A stretch of DNA of 64,000 nt from Plecoglossus altivelis (taxonomy: Eukaryota > Chordata > Actinopteri > Osmeriformes > Plecoglossidae): the NCBI GenBank assembly GCA_036571765.1, contig BROE01000024.1:12561050-12625049 (forward strand). Reading direction: 5' to 3'. The translations under genes and the position numbers were made by a program. Shown here in pieces: positions 26,897 through 37,085 of the stretch (position 1 is the stretch's first letter; the number at the start of each line of letters is the position of its first letter). Below the pieces are notes generated by a model. The model saw nothing but the letters and a program-made list of their open reading frames with translations, was not told where the DNA came from and made no database searches.

Positions 26897-26956
26897 TACA
26901 CTACCAGTCAAAGGTTTGGACATATGAAAGTGTCCAAACCTTTAACTGGTAGTGTA
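26897..26956. mobile_element. 60-bp hairpin remnant of a Tc1/mariner-type element
   Basis: TACACTACCAGT...AAAGGTTTGGACA at 26897-26922 is mirrored by TGTCCAAACCTTTA...ACTGGTAGTGTA ending at 26956, leaving a loop of only a few bases. The element begins with TA and ends with TA. The terminal sequence resembles TACACTACCGGTCAAA-type ends that I know from fish Tc1-like elements. It is probably a miniature or solo inverted-repeat remnant with no coding capacity. Confidence 0.7.
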
Positions 26957-27014
26957 AATCAAGATTGTGAATGCTAGATAACGAATCATGTAGATTCTGA
27001 ATGCCCCCGTCACT

Positions 27015-27326
27015 TACACACACATACACACACACACACACACACATACACACACACATACACAGACACACACACACACACATACACACACACATACACA
27101 GACACACACATACATACACACACACACACATACACACACACATACACAGACACACACATACATACACACACACACACATACACACACATATACACAGACA
27201 CACACATACATACCCACACACATACACATAAACATACACACACATACACACACACACACACATTCACACACACACACACACACACATACACACACACACA
27301 TACACACACACACCCACACACATACA
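27015..27326. repeat. (CA)n array with CACATA/CACAGA variants
   Basis: About 310 bases of CA repeat with a higher-order unit of roughly 40 bases containing CATACACAGACACACACATA. Confidence 0.96.
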
Positions 27327-28131
27327 AGTGGCGTGGAGGTGATGGTATGAGAGTGGGTAGAGCATTCCTTTCACTGTGACCCTCTGGCAAAACGTTATCT
27401 AACTACTATCAGTATGTCCCTGAAATGCTCGGTCCAATTCTGAAAGAGCGTGCGACTGCTGAGGTACGCAGCAAAGATGCTGTTCTGTTCAGTTCCGTTC
27501 ATTATGTTGAACTAATCAGAATGATTGCGCTACGAGAGCGTTTCTCCTTCAGACTTCGAGGATCGAGAGGAACCGCGAGTCGCTCGTTCCGGTGGCTTCG
27601 GAGAGTTTTCGGCGGTGTGATTTTTTTGGCACGTCGTCTGCTAGGTGACTGATAAGAGGAGCGATAAGTGAAAGTATCCCAGAGACGCTTGGTTGTCGAT
27701 AACGTAAGGTTCAAAGTTCACAGGAACTTGTTTGTACTGGTTGGTTGACCGTGCCTAGAAGCTACATTGTTAGTATCGCTGATATTTATGTGTGAAACAT
27801 GGTGTCTCTGAAACGCTCCTGCGAACGAAACCTAGCCAAGCGTAGAGTCGTGTTCATAGCAAAGCCATCTGGTTCGCTACGTTGTGTCAGAGAGACAATC
27901 TCCAGACTCCACAGTGTGACGGTCCGACAGGAGTCTCTGCGGGATTGAGCCTCAAAGATATGACTGGACTGAGGTGTGACTGAACACACGCAAGGCCACA
28001 CATGGCCTCTCGGTTATCTGTCAGACTGAAGATAGAGACCGGATGATTTTACACAGTTTGTAACCGAGGTGTGGAAATGACACACGCAAGGTCACCCCTC
28101 GCCTCTCGCCTCTCTGTGAGACCGAAGCTGG
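27327..28131. other. Gene-free unique sequence
   Basis: About 800 bases of unique sequence. A short repeated phrase (ACACGCAAGG and CCTCTCGGTTATCTGTCAG-like text) occurs near 27985 and 28080. No gene seen. Confidence 0.55.
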
Positions 28132-28328
28132 AGAGAGGAAGAGAGAGGAAGAGAGAGGAAGAGAGAGGAAGAGAGAGGAAGAGAGAGGATGATTTTACAC
28201 AGTTTAGAGCCTCGCAAAAGACCGGCAATATTCAACTTGGGGACCAGAGAACTCCACCCCCCTTCCTTGGGGACCGGAGAACTCCACCCCCCTTCCTTGG
28301 GGACCGGAGAACTCCGACCCACCCCCCT
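28132..28328. repeat. 10-bp GAGAGGAAGA repeat and 30-bp tandem triplicate
   Basis: Five copies of a 10-base purine unit at 28132-28190 are followed, after a short spacer, by three copies of a 30-base unit (GGGGACCGGAGAACTCCACC...) starting at 28239, 28269 and 28299. Confidence 0.92.
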
Positions 28329-28609
28329 TCTCAACCCTCCCCCCTCTCCCCTTCCCAGCATCACCTACCTGTGAGACTCCTGGTTTGCCCCCCAACCTCA
28401 GTGCAGATGTTTGCTGAAGAACTTCAAACAAGCTCTCCTCTCACCCGCATCAATTCCCCCAATCCAATCTGTCAAGCCGCAGCACTGGATGTGAAGGGTA
28501 AATTAATAAATAAGAGTGTGTTTACCCAACGTGTTTTACTACATAAACATGTCTTAATACCGTTGCTAATGAGGGTTATAGGGCCGGGTGTTGCTTGTCA
28601 GGTATCTGT

Positions 28610-28882
28610 CTGCTTGGGAGTGTGTTGTGTGTTTGTGCGCCTGCGCGTGTGTGTTTGTGTGTTTTTTTTTTTTGTGTGTGTGTTTTTTGTGTGCGTGCGT
28701 GTGTTGTTGTGCATGCGAGTGTGTGTGTGTGGTGTTTGGAGTGTGTATGTGACTGTGTTGTGTGTGTGTGTGGTGTGTGTGCGTTGCTGTGTGGTGTGCG
28801 TGTGTGCGTGCATACACAGTTTCAATGTGTATCTGTGTGTGTGTGTGGAGTGTGTCTGTGGAGTGTGTGTAGTGTGCCGGTC
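28610..28882. repeat. (TG)n array, degenerate
   Basis: TG-rich tract with TGCG, TGGAG and T-run interruptions. The 449-codon frame running through it joins this tract to the next GA tract and has no domain. Confidence 0.93.
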
Positions 28883-29079
28883 TACTTGGTGTATGAGCCC
28901 TGCTGGTATTGAGCTGAAATCTCTGCAAGGTCGTTTGTGTTCTACATCTGCTTTTTCGTTCCTTCTCAGCCGGATATTGTTACTTTCTTTCCATTTTGTC
29001 GTTTTCTCTCAATCTCTCTCCTTGTGTTCTGTCTGGCGATCATCCTTGCCCTCACCATCTGTTCAGCTGCACTGCACTC

Positions 29080-29502
29080 TCAGAGAGAGAGAGGGAGAAG
29101 GAAGAGAGGAGAGGAGAGGAGAGAGGGAGAGGACAGATAAGAGAAGAAGACAGAGGGAGGGAGAGACAGAGAGGGGAAGAGAGAGAGGAGAGGAGAGGGA
29201 GGAGACGAGGGCGGGGGAGGGAGAGAGGAGAAGAGACCCGAGGAGAGAGAGAGAGGGGGGACAGAGAGAAGAGAGAGAGAGAGACAGAGAGAGAGGGAGA
29301 GAGAGATGGAAGGAGAGAGAGACGGAGTCGAGCGAGGAGAGAGGACTATCTGGAGAGAGAGGAGAGGGAGAGAGAGAGAGAGAGAGAGTACAGAGAGAGA
29401 GGAGAGAGACAGAAGGATGAGAGGAGCACAGAGTAGAAGCGAGAGAGAGAGAGGAGAGAGGATAAGAGAGGGAGACGGAGAGAGAGAGAGGAGAACGATG
29501 AG
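29080..29502. repeat. (GA)n polypurine tract, about 420 bp
   Basis: Nearly pure purine on the + strand (GAGAGG, GGAGAG, GACAGAG). It is capable of triplex formation. Confidence 0.95.
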
Positions 29503-29859
29503 CGAGCCCACGCTGTGCGAGTGAGCCCAGACGGTTAACACGAGTTGGCCTAGGAACTATAAAGACTCTGTGATAGCATCTCCTGGGTCTCACTGGACAC
29601 ACAGCAGCTCTGGGATGAGCTGCCTGCCAATCACAGGAGTCACCGGTTGAACTCTGACCCTGGGAGAGCTGGATGAATAGTCAATGTGCAGTTATGCTGT
29701 GTTCACAGAAGTACAGGTAAATGGACCTTTAGTGACTCTCCAGTGACGACTGTGTCACATGTCACATGACTGTGTCACATGTGGTACTCTACTCTAATGT
29801 GACCTGAAGACAGAGGAAACTGTGGGGTTAGGATACCTATTCAGTCAATTGTCATCCTC

Positions 29860-30292
29860 CCTGTCTCTTTATCTTTGTCTCTCTCTTTCTTTCCCTTTCT
29901 CTTTCCCCTGCTTTCTTTTTTTTGTCTCTCTCCTCTCCTCTCTCCCTTTCCTTCCCTCGATATCTCACTCACTTTGTCTCTCTCTCCCTCTGTCCCTTTC
30001 TCTCTCTGTCTCTCTCTCTCTGTCTCTCTTTTTGTCTCTCTTCTCCTCTCTCCCTTTCACTCACTCAGTCTCTCTCTTGCTCTGTTTCTCTCTCTCTGTC
30101 TGTCTCTTTCTCTCCCTCTGTCTCTCTCGCTCTCTCTTTGTGTCTCTCTGTCTCTCTCCCTCGGTCTGTCTCTCTCTCGCTCTCTCTCTCTGTGTCTCTC
30201 ATTCTCTCCCTTGGTCCCTCTCTCTCTGTCTCTCTCTCTCTATGTCTCTCTCCCTCGCTCTCTCACTCTCACTCTCTTTCTGCACTACAAAG
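29860..30292. repeat. (CT)n polypyrimidine tract, about 430 bp
   Basis: TCTC/TGTC repeats on the + strand, 360 bases after the polypurine tract. The two are roughly complementary and could pair as a long imperfect inverted repeat. Confidence 0.95.
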
Positions 30293-30584
30293 AGAAGGTT
30301 GTCTTATCTCCCCCTCAAGCTCTCATGGCCAAACCAGGCAGGGTCAGCTGTCAAGTTGTCGTCCAGTCTACCTGACACCCATCTCTGCTCTAATGAGCTC
30401 AGTGGAGCAGGAAAATGAAATTACAGCCAGCATCTTTAGGCTCATACAACTCCCCCTCCACCCCTGTTCACCCCTCATTTCATTCAGCCAGATGGCTGCT
30501 GTATTTGTAAACCTTAGCCCTTTCTGTGTGCTGGGTATGGCGGGCCTAGTCTCAGATTACGATCCGGGGTTGAAAACTGAAGCC

Positions 30585-30938
30585 CTCTTTCTGATTCAGA
30601 GGAGGGACAGACAGGAACGTTCTCTTGTCTCTTTCGGATTTAGAGGAGGGACAGACAGGAACGTTCTCTTGTCTCTTTCTGATTCAGAGGAGGGACAGAC
30701 AGAAACGTTCTCTTGTCTCTTTCTGATTCAGAGGGACAGACAGGAACGTTCTCTTGTCTCTTTCTGATTCAGAGGAGGGACAGACAGGAACGTTCTCTCG
30801 TCTCTTTCTGATTCAGAGGGACAGAGGGGAACGTTCTCTTGTCTCTTTCTGATTCAGGGGGACAGAGGGGAACGTTCTCTTGTCTCTTTCTGATTCAGAG
30901 GAGGGACAGACAGGAACGTTCTCTCGTCTCTTTCTGAG
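30585..30938. repeat. Minisatellite, 42-48-bp unit, about 8 copies
   Basis: The unit reads CTCTTTCTGATTCAGAGG(AGG)GACAGACAGG, then AACGTTCTCTTGT. Copies differ by presence of an AGGAGG insert and by GACAGAGGGG versus GACAGACAGG. The core AACGTT is constant. Confidence 0.93.
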
Positions 30939-31983
30939 CTCACAGGCTCCTGAATGGATGAAGAGAACAAGACACATGCTGTTTTACAAGACGAGAAACA
31001 TGGGTGTCAAATGGCAGAGCTCTACAGCAGCCGGTAAACAGCCAGCTCGATAGTCGAGCCTCGGAGGGGTGAGTCCACCATACGACCGACGACGACTGAG
31101 ACTGTTGCAATCAGTGTCACCCTCCTGGGTCACACTGTGCCATGTTTCACGTGCTCCTTGTGTCCTATTGTGAGATTACTGACACACACAAACGCACACA
31201 AACACACACAAACGCACACAAACACACACCAGCTCTTTATACTGTAGCCTCACTCTCATTCCAAGTTGTGATTCATAGTGTTCCCTTAGCCTTTTGTTCT
31301 CTTCAACAAAAACATTGTTGTTTCTTTGTCCCTGCAGATGAACAGTGCTGATCCATCTGAAAATGCAACACTTTATTTGGACCTGGCAATTCAGGTTCCG
31401 CGATTGGAAGGGCAGGTGGTCCGAGGCATGCTGAGGGGGGTCCGTAAACGGTGACGATTTCCTCGCTTCACCCTTGCCCGGCTGTGGGCTGATTGGAGGG
31501 GCTGGCCATGTTTGTCAAGGTAATGGACCCAAGGTGGGGTAATTCACAGAGTACGCTCTCCCTCACCTCAGGGGAACCACTGTGGACCAGAGGCTTGAGG
31601 GAGAATGGGGAGGGGAGTGTGGCTGGGAGGAGGAGGGGAATCCTAACCACTACACCCCCATCCCCACTCTTGTCCACACATTCAGCCCACTAAAGCCCCA
31701 CCTGAAACTTATTAGCCGGCCAGCCTTGAGCAAACAGCCCCATATGGAGAGTGTATGGTGGGAGTGAGATGGGGTCTGCAGCCAGGGCCTGACACAGAGA
31801 GCCTGAGTAAACAGAGGTAATGAAGTCTGGACGAGCGGCAGTGGTTTAGCGTCATCCTGTTTGAAACCTCGGAGGCTCCTGGAATTGTCTCAAGCAGATT
31901 GGGCCTAAACTCTGAATACTTGGACTTAACAAGCTCACGGTCCATCAAAGTTGCTTTCTCTCTGTCCAGTAGGATTTCTCCCT

Positions 31984-32258
31984 GGTAGAATGAGTCTGGG
32001 GAAGGGCCTTTAGATTCATGTGAGGGCTGGTGTTCTCTGGTAGGATGAGTGTGGGGAAGGGCCTTTAGATTCATGTGAGGGCTGGTGTTCTCTGGTAGGA
32101 TGAGTGTGGGGAAGGGCGGTTAGATTCATGTGAAGGCTGGTGTTCCCTGGTAGGATGAGTCTGGGGAAGGGCGGTTAGATTCATGTGAGGGCTGGTGTTC
32201 CCTGGTAGGATGAGTCTGGGGAAGGGCGGTTAGATTAATGTGAGGGCTGGTGTTCTCT
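31984..32258. repeat. Minisatellite, 55-bp unit, 5 copies
   Basis: Units start at 31984, 32039, 32094, 32149 and 32204, exactly 55 bases apart, each beginning GGTAG(G/A)ATGAG. Copies one and two have GGGCCTTTAG while three to five have GGGCGGTTAG, which shows the order of expansion. Confidence 0.96.
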
Positions 32259-32563
32259 GTGGGCTGAATGAACTATTAACTACCCATTTTGAAGTGGTAA
32301 GTTAAACATATTCATGAGTCAGACAGTATTCTGGATGACACGGTTGCAGAGGGACATTTTCACACGGTCTCTCCTGCACTGAGTAACTACCGGTCTACGT
32401 TATGAACCTAAAAGGAATCTGTTATTTTGGAGTGAATCATTACCTGTGGACAACAGTTTTACCCCTCCCTCTGTCTCTCTCTCTCTCACTTTCCTTTTCT
32501 TACTCTCTCAAACACACACTTTCTCCTGTCTACATTATCATCGTGTGTGTTCTTACTTTGAAT

Positions 32564-32829
32564 CAGAGATGGGACGTAATGAAGTACAAATACTTTATAA
32601 TTTTCTGGTATAAGTACTATTTTTCTGACAACCTTTTACTAAAAAAACTAAAATGGATAGTAGTAATGGCTACTTTTTACTTAATTATACGTCAAAGCCC
32701 ATACTTCTTTACTTAAACTTGAGGGAGAAGGTGTAGTCAGCACATTCCGTTTTAACAGAGTATTTTTAAATACGAGTGTCTGCACTTCTACTTGAGTGAA
32801 GGATGATGTGTGTACTTTTGCCATCTCTG
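32564..32829. mobile_element. Non-autonomous hAT-type miniature element
   Basis: A 266-base block begins CAGAGATGGG and ends GCCATCTCTG, giving terminal inverted repeats. The interior is rich in AGTAC/TACTT motifs near both ends (AAGTACAAATACTTT on the left, CTACTTGAGTG and TGTACTTTTG on the right), as in hAT elements of fish such as Tol2, whose ends also start CAGAG and carry subterminal AAGTACT motifs. There is no transposase frame. The flanking octamers CTTTGAAT and CACTGTAT match at five of eight positions, so any target-site duplication has decayed. Confidence 0.72.
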
Positions 32830-34240
32830 CACTGTATTGAAAATAACTCAAGTCTGTCCTCCCAATCACACAAAGACACGATCACAAGTAAAAGGCCATT
32901 AGAATGGACTCTTCTATCTTATCACTGTGTAGCAAAAACGATCCATTCACTCTCACAATTTACTACACCAATTTGTGGTATTTCTAGGCAAAGAAGTTGA
33001 CCAATGAAGAAAGGTGATATTTTATCCCAATTACGTTCTCTCTGGAAAAGCTTTGTCACCTGACCAGACTCTGGCCCCTGTCCTAACAATAGTGCTAAAC
33101 CCATAGTTCACCTCTCACTTGCCTAAGAATGCTATTATTCCTCTACACGGCAGAAACCGAGGTGGTTTTCCAGTGGTTTTCCAGAAACCAATGTGGTTTC
33201 TGACACAAGTACACACGTGAATATCTAAATTAAATTCAGGTCGTCGCACACTAGACCGAGGTATGATAGGCTTGTTCTGCGTGCTGATGCAATCGTTTCT
33301 TAAATCGTGTTGAGACGTAAAAGATGAGTGGGTGTCAAACTGTACCCAAGTTGATGTTGGCAACCATGTAACTGCTTGATTAGCACTTTGACAACGGTAA
33401 ACCAACTCTTTAACAAAAGAATATACTTAATCATATAACAATAATGCTTTGGCCTTCGAGTCATTTTAGGGATCATGCGTAATTGTTTTGTTTGTCTGTT
33501 GTGTCTACGTGTTGTTGTTTGCCTTACTTGACGACTTTGCAGAGCACTGTGGTCGGCGCTGACCTTTTTAAAATGTGCTTTATAAACACAATAATTTGTC
33601 TGGACTTGAATAATAACTATTAATATTATTAAACAATTCTTACATTTCATGTTCACAGGTTTGTAAGAAAAACGCAAACCACAATATGATTAATATTATC
33701 GCGAGTTTTTTTCTGCTACCCTGTGTTACAAACAGGAGAGCACGTTCTTGGTGTTGCTTGCAATTAACCCCACCTCCCCCCCGCGTGGACCCCATATAAG
33801 CGCTAAACGAAACATTAGCACCTCAATTACCAAATAAAAAAACACCTTTGTATGAACACGCAACCCCCTGGGAAGTCTATCACGCGCAAATTACCCAATT
33901 CCAGCGAACACCTCGATCGGTATTGTTACGGATTGCCTTCTAACCCGGTGAATAAAGTCTACCGGCTCTTTACAACTCAAAAAGAATGCTGTCATAAAGA
34001 CTTGCCTACAGTCAATTACAAAAGAAGATGTAAACACATTGATTGTAAAATTGACATATATATATATATACCTCATAGAACTGCGGTGATTTTCTGTAAG
34101 TAAAGTTCGTTCTGCGAATGCATAAATGATTCATGATGTTTAATGTTAAATGTATTGATTTGTTTTGGCGATGGAAGCCACGGTACGACTGAGGCCAACC
34201 ACCACATATTACACCTCAAGACATTTGATTGACTTATTCT
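32830..34240. other. fzd8 upstream region, no gene
   Basis: AT-rich unique sequence leading up to the fzd8 promoter. A second TATAAG sits at 33795 (CCCCATATAAGCGC) after a C-rich stretch, but no transcript can be inferred from it. A short (TA)n lies at about 34057-34070. No coding sequence seen. Confidence 0.55.
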
Positions 34241-34246
34241 AAAGTA

Positions 34247-34340
34247 CCGCCCCCGTTACCCTGTGATTGGACAACCAGCCGTGGGGGCGTGACTCCGCCA
34301 GCTTTCGTATAAGTACTCTACGCAGCATCATCGGTATCAT
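34247..34340 (+). promoter_or_regulatory. fzd8: Probable fzd8 core promoter
   Basis: A GC-box-like CCGCCCCC at 34248-34254, an inverted CCAAT box (GATTGG) at 34265-34270, a second G-rich box (GTGGGGGCGTG) at about 34281-34291 and a TATAAG at 34308-34313 are spaced as in a classical RNA polymerase II promoter. This predicts initiation near 34335-34345 and a 5' leader of about 445 bases. No other gene lies downstream on this strand before fzd8. Confidence 0.6.
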
Positions 34341-34464
34341 GATTTGTATGGGAAACAGAACGGACAACGCATCCAACGAATGTAGCCACTGTGTTGAGGA
34401 GACAGAGAAGGCACACATCAGAAACGCGTGCAGGCTTCACGTTTTATCCTTTACGGCTCGCTAA
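34339..34464 (+). other. Upstream open reading frame in the fzd8 leader
   Basis: The first ATG after the predicted start site opens a 41-codon frame beginning Met-Ile-Cys-Met-Gly-Asn and ending at a TAA at 34462-34464. If transcription starts just upstream, this frame, a 7-codon frame from the ATG at 34667 and a 29-codon frame at 34680-34769 would all be met before the fzd8 start. They may damp translation. If initiation is a few bases downstream, the first disappears. Confidence 0.35.
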
Positions 34465-34785
34465 CCAGTTGAAGGGCAACAAGCTGTTCACGGATATAAA
34501 CAAGAGGCATATTTGCAGAGGGGAAAAAAGCCGGTGAATACGGATTGTCTCGCCCATCCTCAGCCATCTTGCCAGCTCGCCTGAAGGCTATCCCCCCGCT
34601 CCCCCCGCTGAAAGTAAACACGGCTTGCAAATTGCTTGCAACTCCGTGCCAGACAAGTAAAACGAGATGGGTCCGTTCTATGATATCTAACTGGACTGCT
34701 GTGCTCTCACAAGAGAACCGAACTACTGAGGACTTCTTACACCGCTGTTTAATCAACGGGGGAGAGTGATACCAAGCGCCAGAGG

Positions 34786-36540
34786 ATGGAGTACTACCTG
34801 TTGGGGGTATATCTGCTGCTTTCTCTCGCTATTCTTCCCAGATCCAGCGGAACAACGGCGAAGGAGATCACCTGCCAGGAGATCGCCGTGCCGCTGTGTA
34901 AGGGAATCGGCTACAACTACACTTACATGCCCAATCAGTTCAACCACGACACGCAGGACGAAGCGGGTTTGGAGGTGCACCAGTTCTGGCCTCTGGTTGA
35001 AATTCAATGTTCCCCAGACCTGAAGTTCTTTCTGTGCAGCATGTATACACCTATTTGCCTCGAGGACTATAAGAAGCCCTTGCCACCGTGCCGGAGTGTC
35101 TGCGAGAGAGCTCGTGCGGGCTGTGCGCCGCTCATGAGGCAGTATGGTTTTCCGTGGCCAGACAGAATGAAATGTGACTTGCTGCCGGTTCAAGGCAACC
35201 CCGACACGCTGTGTATGGACTACAATAGGACCGATTCGACCACAGTTTCCCCGGTCCTATCTAAACCAACAAACTATCCCGGTAAAGCATATAATCCACA
35301 AAGAAACAAGGACAGACCCATCCGACCCCCTGTTCCCGGTAAATACAAACCACCGACGGCTCCTTGCGAACCAGCGTGTAAGTGTCTTACACCCATGGTG
35401 CCGGTAAACACAGACCGTCACCACCTCTATAACCGGGTCAAGACCGGGCAAATTACAAACTGTGCAATGCCTTGCCACAACCCGTATTTTACGCAAGACG
35501 AGAGGACGTTTACTGCGTTCTGGATAGGACTTTGGTCAGTTTTATGTTTTGTGTCCACCTTCGCAACAGTTGCTACATTTTTAATAGACATGGAGCGGTT
35601 TAAGTATCCAGAGAGACCTATTATATTTCTGTCCGCCTGTTACATGTTTGTTTCTGTCGGTTATATAGTCAGACTAATTGCCGGGCACGAGAAGGTGGCT
35701 TGTAACCGGGAGTATGACGTGGAGCACATACACTACGAGACCACGGGCCCTGCGCTATGTACAGTAGTTTTCCTGCTTATTTATTTTTTCGGCATGGCCA
35801 GTTCCATTTGGTGGGTCATTCTGTCCCTGACCTGGTTTTTGGCCGCGGGGATGAAGTGGGGAAATGAAGCCATTGCTAGTTACTCGCAGTATTTTCACCT
35901 GGCTGCTTGGCTCATACCCAGCATGAAATCTATCGCTGTTTTGGCCCTCAGTTCTGTGGACGGAGACTCTGTGGCCGGAATCTGCTACGTAGGCAATCAA
36001 AACTTGGACAATCTGAGGGGATTCGTTTTGGCTCCCCTCGTGATATATTTATTTATCGGCACCATGTTTCTCCTGGCGGGATTCGTATCCCTGTTTCGAA
36101 TCCGTAGCGTCATCAAACAAGGTGGCACCAAAACGGACAAACTGGAGAAACTAATGATACGGATTGGTATATTCACGGTGTTGTACACTGTGCCTGCCAC
36201 TATCATAGTAGCTTGTTACTTCTATGAGCAACACAACAGACAAAGTTGGGAAATAACCCACAACTGCTCCTGCTTGTTGGAGCAAGATTTAAAGAAGCCG
36301 GACTATGCTGTTTTCATGTTAAAGTACTTTATGTGCCTTCTGGTGGGCATCACATCCGGCGTGTGGATTTGGTCGGGGAAAACGCTAGAATCATGGAGGA
36401 CGTTCTGCACTCGCTGTTGTTGGGGTAGCAAAGGCACCAGTGGCTCTATGTATAGTGACGTGAGTACCGGACTAACGTGGAGATCCGGAACAGCTAGCTC
36501 GTTATCTTGCCCCAAGCAGATGCCATTGTCCCAGGTTTGA
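34786..36540 (+). CDS. fzd8: Frizzled-8, Wnt receptor (single exon)
   Basis: Complete 584-residue class F seven-helix receptor that binds Wnt ligands at the plasma membrane and signals through Dishevelled. Residues 1 to about 23 are a signal peptide. The cysteine-rich Wnt-binding domain carries its ten cysteines at 30, 38, 75, 84, 91, 102, 106, 113, 130 and 143, with N-glycosylation sites at Asn44 and Asn147. A Pro-rich linker (about 150-192) precedes seven helices from about 243 to 530. The Dishevelled-binding KTLESW lies at 532-537. The C-terminus, TGLTWRSGTASS then PKQMPLSQV, is diagnostic of FZD8 and differs from FZD5 (SLSHV-type end). Human FZD8 is about 110 residues longer through poly-Gly/Pro inserts absent here. 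The start ATG has A at -3 and G at +4. The gene is intronless, as in other vertebrates. I cannot tell which teleost duplicate (a or b) it is. Confidence 0.98.
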   Translation: MEYYLLGVYLLLSLAILPRSSGTTAKEITCQEIAVPLCKGIGYNYTYMPNQFNHDTQDEAGLEVHQFWPLVEIQCSPDLKFFLCSMYTPICLEDYKKPLPPCRSVCERARAGCAPLMRQYGFPWPDRMKCDLLPVQGNPDTLCMDYNRTDSTTVSPVLSKPTNYPGKAYNPQRNKDRPIRPPVPGKYKPPTAPCEPACKCLTPMVPVNTDRHHLYNRVKTGQITNCAMPCHNPYFTQDERTFTAFWIGLWSVLCFVSTFATVATFLIDMERFKYPERPIIFLSACYMFVSVGYIVRLIAGHEKVACNREYDVEHIHYETTGPALCTVVFLLIYFFGMASSIWWVILSLTWFLAAGMKWGNEAIASYSQYFHLAAWLIPSMKSIAVLALSSVDGDSVAGICYVGNQNLDNLRGFVLAPLVIYLFIGTMFLLAGFVSLFRIRSVIKQGGTKTDKLEKLMIRIGIFTVLYTVPATIIVACYFYEQHNRQSWEITHNCSCLLEQDLKKPDYAVFMLKYFMCLLVGITSGVWIWSGKTLESWRTFCTRCCWGSKGTSGSMYSDVSTGLTWRSGTASSLSCPKQMPLSQV

Positions 36541-37085
36541 AAGGGACTTATGGACGACTAATTGTTCTGGAGATAACCCACCACCTTTCAACCATTAGCA
36601 TAGTAACGAGCTGCTGTTTGCTGTTGACTGCTCTCAGAGGCCCCTGTTAAAAGAAGTGGTTCTGACAATGTATCTGTCATTAACGCCGGTTAATTCCGCT
36701 TCATTTATATGTATTAACAGTGCAGACTGTCAGACTGGTGTTTCTGCGTATAGCGGGCATTACTTGATCATGTCTTTTACGTGAGGAAACGTTTCAGCCC
36801 GAATTGCTTTGGGTTCACCATTTACATAGTGCCAAGTCGATAGAATTGTATAAATCAATCAGTGTCGAAGATGGTTTAAATTAAGCCTTAATAATGCCCA
36901 AATATTGTGCGGGTCGTTTTTGTATTGCTGAAAAAAATGTATTTATGTAATGGTTGTGTACAAACTTGTAAATTGTGTAAAAAAGAAAATTTATACGCGA
37001 TGTAAATTTGTATAAAGTGTAGATGTCACTTTGTGAAAAGCAAACATGACTTTTATTTTGACAATAAAACATTTGATAAATGTCG
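36541..37085 (+). terminator. fzd8: fzd8 3' UTR with AATAAA poly(A) signal
   Basis: The AT-rich sequence after the stop contains AATAAA at 37063-37068, followed within about 20-30 bases by a GT-rich stretch (CGTTCTGTGTAAG), as expected for cleavage near 37080-37090. This gives a 3' UTR of about 540 bases. Confidence 0.65.

Noticed and set aside
28071..29420. 449-codon open frame on the + strand
   Set aside because: It runs through a TG tract and then a GA tract, giving Val/Cys and Arg/Glu runs. No domain, no conserved start, and other frames are equally open.
33793..33800. TATAAG as an alternative fzd8 promoter
   Set aside because: Nearly 1 kb from the coding start and without the CCAAT and GC boxes seen at 34247-34291. 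The closer promoter is preferred.
34786..36540. Assignment of the frizzled gene as fzd5
   Set aside because: FZD5 and FZD8 are similar in length here, but the C-terminal WRSGTASS...PKQMPLSQV and the gjd4/ccny neighbours are specific to FZD8.
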